Source: Bacteroidales bacterium Bact_23 (GTDB taxonomy: Bacteria; Bacteroidota; Bacteroidia; Bacteroidales; Lentimicrobiaceae). Taken from it: DNA of 8,276 nucleotides. The position numbers and the translations under genes were made by a program. Under the pieces are notes generated by a model. That model saw nothing but the letters and a program-made list of their open reading frames with translations, was not told the DNA's origin and made no database searches. Shown one piece after another: positions 5,655 to 8,276 of the stretch. The stretch is from the NCBI GenBank assembly GCA_001603685.1, contig LUZO01000318.1, positions 1-8,276 of the forward strand, read 5' to 3'. How positions within the stretch are numbered: the stretch's first letter is position 1; every line of letters begins with the position of its first letter.

Positions 5655-6311
5655 ATGGCTTTAACAAAGGAACAAATTGCGCAGCGCATTGCGCAGGAGC
5701 TGAAAGACGGCTACTATGTAAATCTCGGAATCGGGATTCCCACGCTGGTAGCCAATTATGTGCCCGAAGGAATTGAAGTAATTCTTCAGTCGGAAAATGG
5801 AATGCTCGGCATTGGCCCCTTCCCCGAAAAGGGAACCGCCGACCCCGACCTTATCAACGCCGGAAAACAGACGGTAACCGTACTGCCGGGAGGCTCATTC
5901 TTCGATTCATCGGCCAGCTTTGGTATGATCAGAGGCGGTCATGTTGACCTTACTGTTCTCGGTGCTTTCGAAGTAAGCGAAAAAGGTGATATCGCTTCAT
6001 GGAAAATCCCCGGAAAAATGGTAAAGGGCATGGGTGGCGCCATGGACCTGGTGGCCGCTGCCAAAAACATTGTGGTGGCCATGCAGCATTGCAGCAAGGA
6101 TGGACAATCGAAGCTGCTGAAAGCGTGCACACTGCCGCTGACAGGCGTGAACTGTGTTAAGAAAATCGTAAGCGACCTGGCTGTTATTGAAGTTACCGAC
6201 GAAGGTTTTAAACTTCTTGAACGCGCTCCCGGAGTAAGCGTTGAGGAGATAAAAGCCGCAACCGAAGGTAAACTGATTGTGGAAGGTGAAATACCCGAAA
6301 TGAAATTATAA
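5655..6311 (+). CDS. scoB: Succinyl-CoA:3-oxoacid CoA-transferase subunit B
   Basis: This is the catalytic partner of ScoA. CoA-transferase signature 2, LQSENGMLG, is at 44-52, and Glu47 is the residue predicted to form the glutamyl-CoA thioester intermediate. Other family blocks are VNLGIGIPTLVANYVP (22-37), ADPDLINAGKQTVT, FGMIRGGHVDLTVLGAFEVS, and IPGKMVKGMGGAMDLV. At 218 residues it is of normal length and appears intact. It lies 97 bases after scoA, an unusually wide gap for a pair whose products work as one complex, and a hairpin occupies that gap. The start ATG follows ACAACATAAAGAT with no good Shine-Dalgarno sequence. A strong terminator follows about 50 bases after the stop, so scoB is probably the last gene of the catabolic cluster. 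Confidence 0.94.
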   Translation: MALTKEQIAQRIAQELKDGYYVNLGIGIPTLVANYVPEGIEVILQSENGMLGIGPFPEKGTADPDLINAGKQTVTVLPGGSFFDSSASFGMIRGGHVDLTVLGAFEVSEKGDIASWKIPGKMVKGMGGAMDLVAAAKNIVVAMQHCSKDGQSKLLKACTLPLTGVNCVKKIVSDLAVIEVTDEGFKLLERAPGVSVEEIKAATEGKLIVEGEIPEMKL

Positions 6312-6361
6312 ATCCGGAAAATCGCCATTCAGGTGATTGAATGCACAACGGAATTTTTCAA

Positions 6362-6400
6362 AAAACCGCCGTTTGTCCCAAATAGACAAACGGCGGTTTT
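6362..6400 (+). terminator. Strong intrinsic terminator after scoB
   Basis: AAAACCGCCGTTTGTC (6362-6377) pairs perfectly over 16 bp with GACAAACGGCGGTTTT (6385-6400), leaving a 7-base loop CCAAATA. The stem ends in TTTT, followed by ATTTATTTT. The A-tract on the 5' side mirrors the T-tract, so it could also work for minus-strand transcription. It separates the catabolic genes from the regulator. Confidence 0.9.
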
Positions 6401-6412
6401 ATTTATTTTCCA

Positions 6413-6443
6413 TTTATCTGTTTGGCTTATATGAATATATTTG
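6413..6443 (+). promoter_or_regulatory. Candidate Bacteroidota promoter for the TPR/HTH gene
   Basis: TATATTTG at 6436-6443 is an exact match to the -7 consensus TAnnTTTG. TTTA at 6413-6416 lies 19 bases upstream, one base off the TTTG form of the -33 element. Transcription would start near 6450 and leave a leader of roughly 20 bases before the ATG at 6473. Its place directly after a terminator supports it. Confidence 0.5.
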
Positions 6444-6472
6444 TAATACCGGTTGTAATTTAAGATAAAATT

Positions 6473-8236
6473 ATGAAAAGTCATTCGCTTTCATTCACAA
6501 GAGACTACAATGTTACGGTAAAAGTTTTTGCATTGCTTTTACTGATTTCCGCATCGTGGAAGCCTGCTATTGGCATGAGTGATAAAGAGCGAAACACATT
6601 ACAGGAAGCATTAATCCACAGCTACCGTCCGGACGAGCGGGTTGAGATACTGATGCAATTGTCGGATGAATTTCTGGCTTCGGCACCCGAAGAAGCATTG
6701 GCATATACCAACGAGGCACTCCTTTTAAGCAGCGAAAACAAGTTTTACGAAGCCGAGGTGAAGGCGCTCACAAACAAAGCGGAAATCTACCAGATAAAAT
6801 CAGACTTGTCAAATTCAATTGAGCTTGCTATGCAGGCGAAAGAGCTGGCGCAAAAACATCATTTCAAAGCACAGTATGCCCGTGCAATCCTAATCATAAG
6901 CAACTGTTACAGGCAGCTCAATGAATACAAGAAAAGCTCCGAGCTTGGTTTTGAAGCTTTGGAGATTTATGAAAAACTTGAGGATAAGAAGGGCATTTGC
7001 GATGCTCTGGCTGCCATCGGAATCTTTTATCACGAGCAACGACAGAATGAGAAAGCATCCGACTACTTTTCCCAATCACTGGAGCTGGCTTTGGAAATTA
7101 ATTATGCGCGCGGCATCAGCCGGGGATATCACAATCTGGCCGTAATTTATGCCACCTACAACGATTTCGAAAACAGCATCGGATACACCAAAAAGGCAGT
7201 GGTCATCAATATGCAGTCAGGACTGAAACAATGGCTGGGCATAAATTATAACAATATAGCGGAAGATTATCTGGACCTGGAACAATTTGATTCGGCCTTC
7301 CATTATATCGAAAAAGCGATTGAGGTGAACAGGGAAATCAACAATCTGTTCAATCTGGCAAACTCCTACGGCACCCTTGCCCGATTTTACAGAATCACAA
7401 AGGATGATGCACAGTTTATTGAAGCCACACGCACCGCCATGGAGATTGGCTATCAGAACAACTTCAAGGATGTGATTTTAAACGGTTCCAACAATCTTCA
7501 GCAGTATTACTTCGAAAGCGGACAGACCGACAGTGCTTACAAGTACAAAAGCCTTCAGTACATGTATCGCGACAGTCTGTTTGCCGAAAACAGCCTGACC
7601 CGCATGTCGCAGCTCGAACTGATGCACAAGCTTGAGCGTGAAGAGCAGGCACAAAAGATACGGCAGCAGCGAAAGGATTTTTCCCTTATCCTCATTATCA
7701 TATTGCTGCTTGCCGTTATAGTTGTTGCTTCACTACTGGTTGTGCGTTTTCGTATGAAAGCCCGATATGCACGATTGGAGGAACAGAAACTGAAAGACGA
7801 GCTGGAGTTCAAGAACAAGGAATTGGCCGCCAATGTGATGTCTTTGCTGAAAAAGAACGAGATGCTGGCTGATATTACCGAGCGGTTGAGCAAATTGGAA
7901 AAGGAAACCGACAATAAGGAAAACCGTGCGCTCATCCATAAAATTGCCTTTGATATTGAAAACATAACCCAGGAGAATATCTGGGAAGAGTTTGAACTGC
8001 GCTTTAAAAATGTATATAGCGAATTTTATGAAAAGCTTTTGAAGCGCTATCCCGACCTCTCACCAAACGAACAGCGCCTTTGTGCTTTTCTGCGATTGAA
8101 TCTTACCACCAAAGAAATTTCTAACATCTCAGGACAGAGTCAGCGCGCCATCGAAATGGCTCGTTTCCGCCTGCGCAAAAAGCTGGGAATTGAATCGCAG
8201 GACATCAATCTGGTTACCTTTATTTCGAAAATCTAG
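6473..8236 (+). CDS. Membrane-anchored TPR protein with cytoplasmic coiled coil and LuxR-like HTH (putative one-component regulator)
   Basis: The 587 residues divide into four parts. The N-terminus (1 to about 35) has a basic start and the hydrophobic run VKVFALLLLISA, and is a likely signal peptide. Residues about 55-375 form a helical array of tetratricopeptide-like repeats, with repeated A-L/E-A-Y patterns such as EALAYTNEALLL, KASDYFSQSLELA and SAFHYIEKAIEV. A single membrane helix lies at about 404-425 (SLILIIILLLAVIVVASLL) between RQQRK and RFRMKAR, which predicts a periplasmic TPR domain and a cytoplasmic tail. Charged coiled coil follows (about 430-480), then a DNA-binding-like end: YPDLSPNEQRLCAFLRLNL (526-544), TTKEISNISG and RAIEMARFRLRKKLGI. 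I infer signal sensing through the TPR domain and DNA binding at the membrane. Its ligand and targets are unknown. It has its own promoter candidate and lies behind a terminator, so a link to the leucine genes is only positional. Confidence 0.85.
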   Translation: MKSHSLSFTRDYNVTVKVFALLLLISASWKPAIGMSDKERNTLQEALIHSYRPDERVEILMQLSDEFLASAPEEALAYTNEALLLSSENKFYEAEVKALTNKAEIYQIKSDLSNSIELAMQAKELAQKHHFKAQYARAILIISNCYRQLNEYKKSSELGFEALEIYEKLEDKKGICDALAAIGIFYHEQRQNEKASDYFSQSLELALEINYARGISRGYHNLAVIYATYNDFENSIGYTKKAVVINMQSGLKQWLGINYNNIAEDYLDLEQFDSAFHYIEKAIEVNREINNLFNLANSYGTLARFYRITKDDAQFIEATRTAMEIGYQNNFKDVILNGSNNLQQYYFESGQTDSAYKYKSLQYMYRDSLFAENSLTRMSQLELMHKLEREEQAQKIRQQRKDFSLILIIILLLAVIVVASLLVVRFRMKARYARLEEQKLKDELEFKNKELAANVMSLLKKNEMLADITERLSKLEKETDNKENRALIHKIAFDIENITQENIWEEFELRFKNVYSEFYEKLLKRYPDLSPNEQRLCAFLRLNLTTKEISNISGQSQRAIEMARFRLRKKLGIESQDINLVTFISKI

Positions 8237-8276
8237 AGCCTTTTTCATACTTACCGTTTGCCAGCCTGATTTCATA

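Noticed and set aside
8237..8276. Terminator after the TPR/HTH gene
   Set aside because: Only a short CTTTTTC run is visible and no stem can be formed within the 40 bases that remain.

Overview
The window looks like part of a Bacteroidota chromosome. Four signs point that way: start codons have A-rich upstream regions and no clear Shine-Dalgarno sequence; two intergenic sites match the phylum's -7 promoter element TAnnTTTG; the HMG-CoA lyase has a PRDAWQG/VIDFGSFVSP form that I associate with this phylum; and the last gene encodes the periplasmic-TPR / single-membrane-helix / coiled-coil / LuxR-like HTH architecture common there. The phylum call is inference from these signs.

Positions 13-6311 carry five genes on the plus strand that together read as the lower half of leucine (branched-chain acyl-CoA) degradation plus ketone-body activation: a biotin-dependent acyl-CoA carboxylase alpha subunit (best guess 3-methylcrotonyl-CoA carboxylase, MccA), an acyl-CoA dehydrogenase, an HMG-CoA lyase, and the two subunits of succinyl-CoA:3-oxoacid CoA-transferase (ScoA, ScoB). 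In outline, the dehydrogenase desaturates an acyl-CoA, the carboxylase fixes bicarbonate on the enoyl-CoA, the lyase cleaves HMG-CoA to acetyl-CoA and acetoacetate, and ScoAB converts acetoacetate to acetoacetyl-CoA for thiolysis. The carboxyltransferase beta subunit and methylglutaconyl-CoA hydratase are not here and would have to lie outside the window, probably upstream of position 1. The dehydrogenase does not carry the catalytic-residue pattern of classical isovaleryl-CoA dehydrogenase, so its substrate is open.

The genes are not tightly packed: gaps of 156, about 260, 460 and 97 bases separate them. The 460-base gap (4408-4867) is the strangest DNA in the window. It holds 16 perfect tandem copies of a 7-bp unit TTACYTC, flanked by two copies of the same 14-bp perfect palindrome TCCGCCGCGGCGGA, a 12-bp direct repeat, and a separate repeat-like module containing TTCGACT direct repeats. 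It has no credible gene. The 97-base gap between scoA and scoB holds a nested terminator-like hairpin with a T-rich tail, which may act as an attenuator inside an otherwise obligate two-subunit operon.

A strong perfect 16-bp stem terminator (6362-6400) closes the catabolic cluster. A good TATATTTG promoter element follows within 40 bases and leads to the last gene (6473-8236), a membrane-anchored TPR regulator with a cytoplasmic HTH that may or may not regulate its metabolic neighbours.
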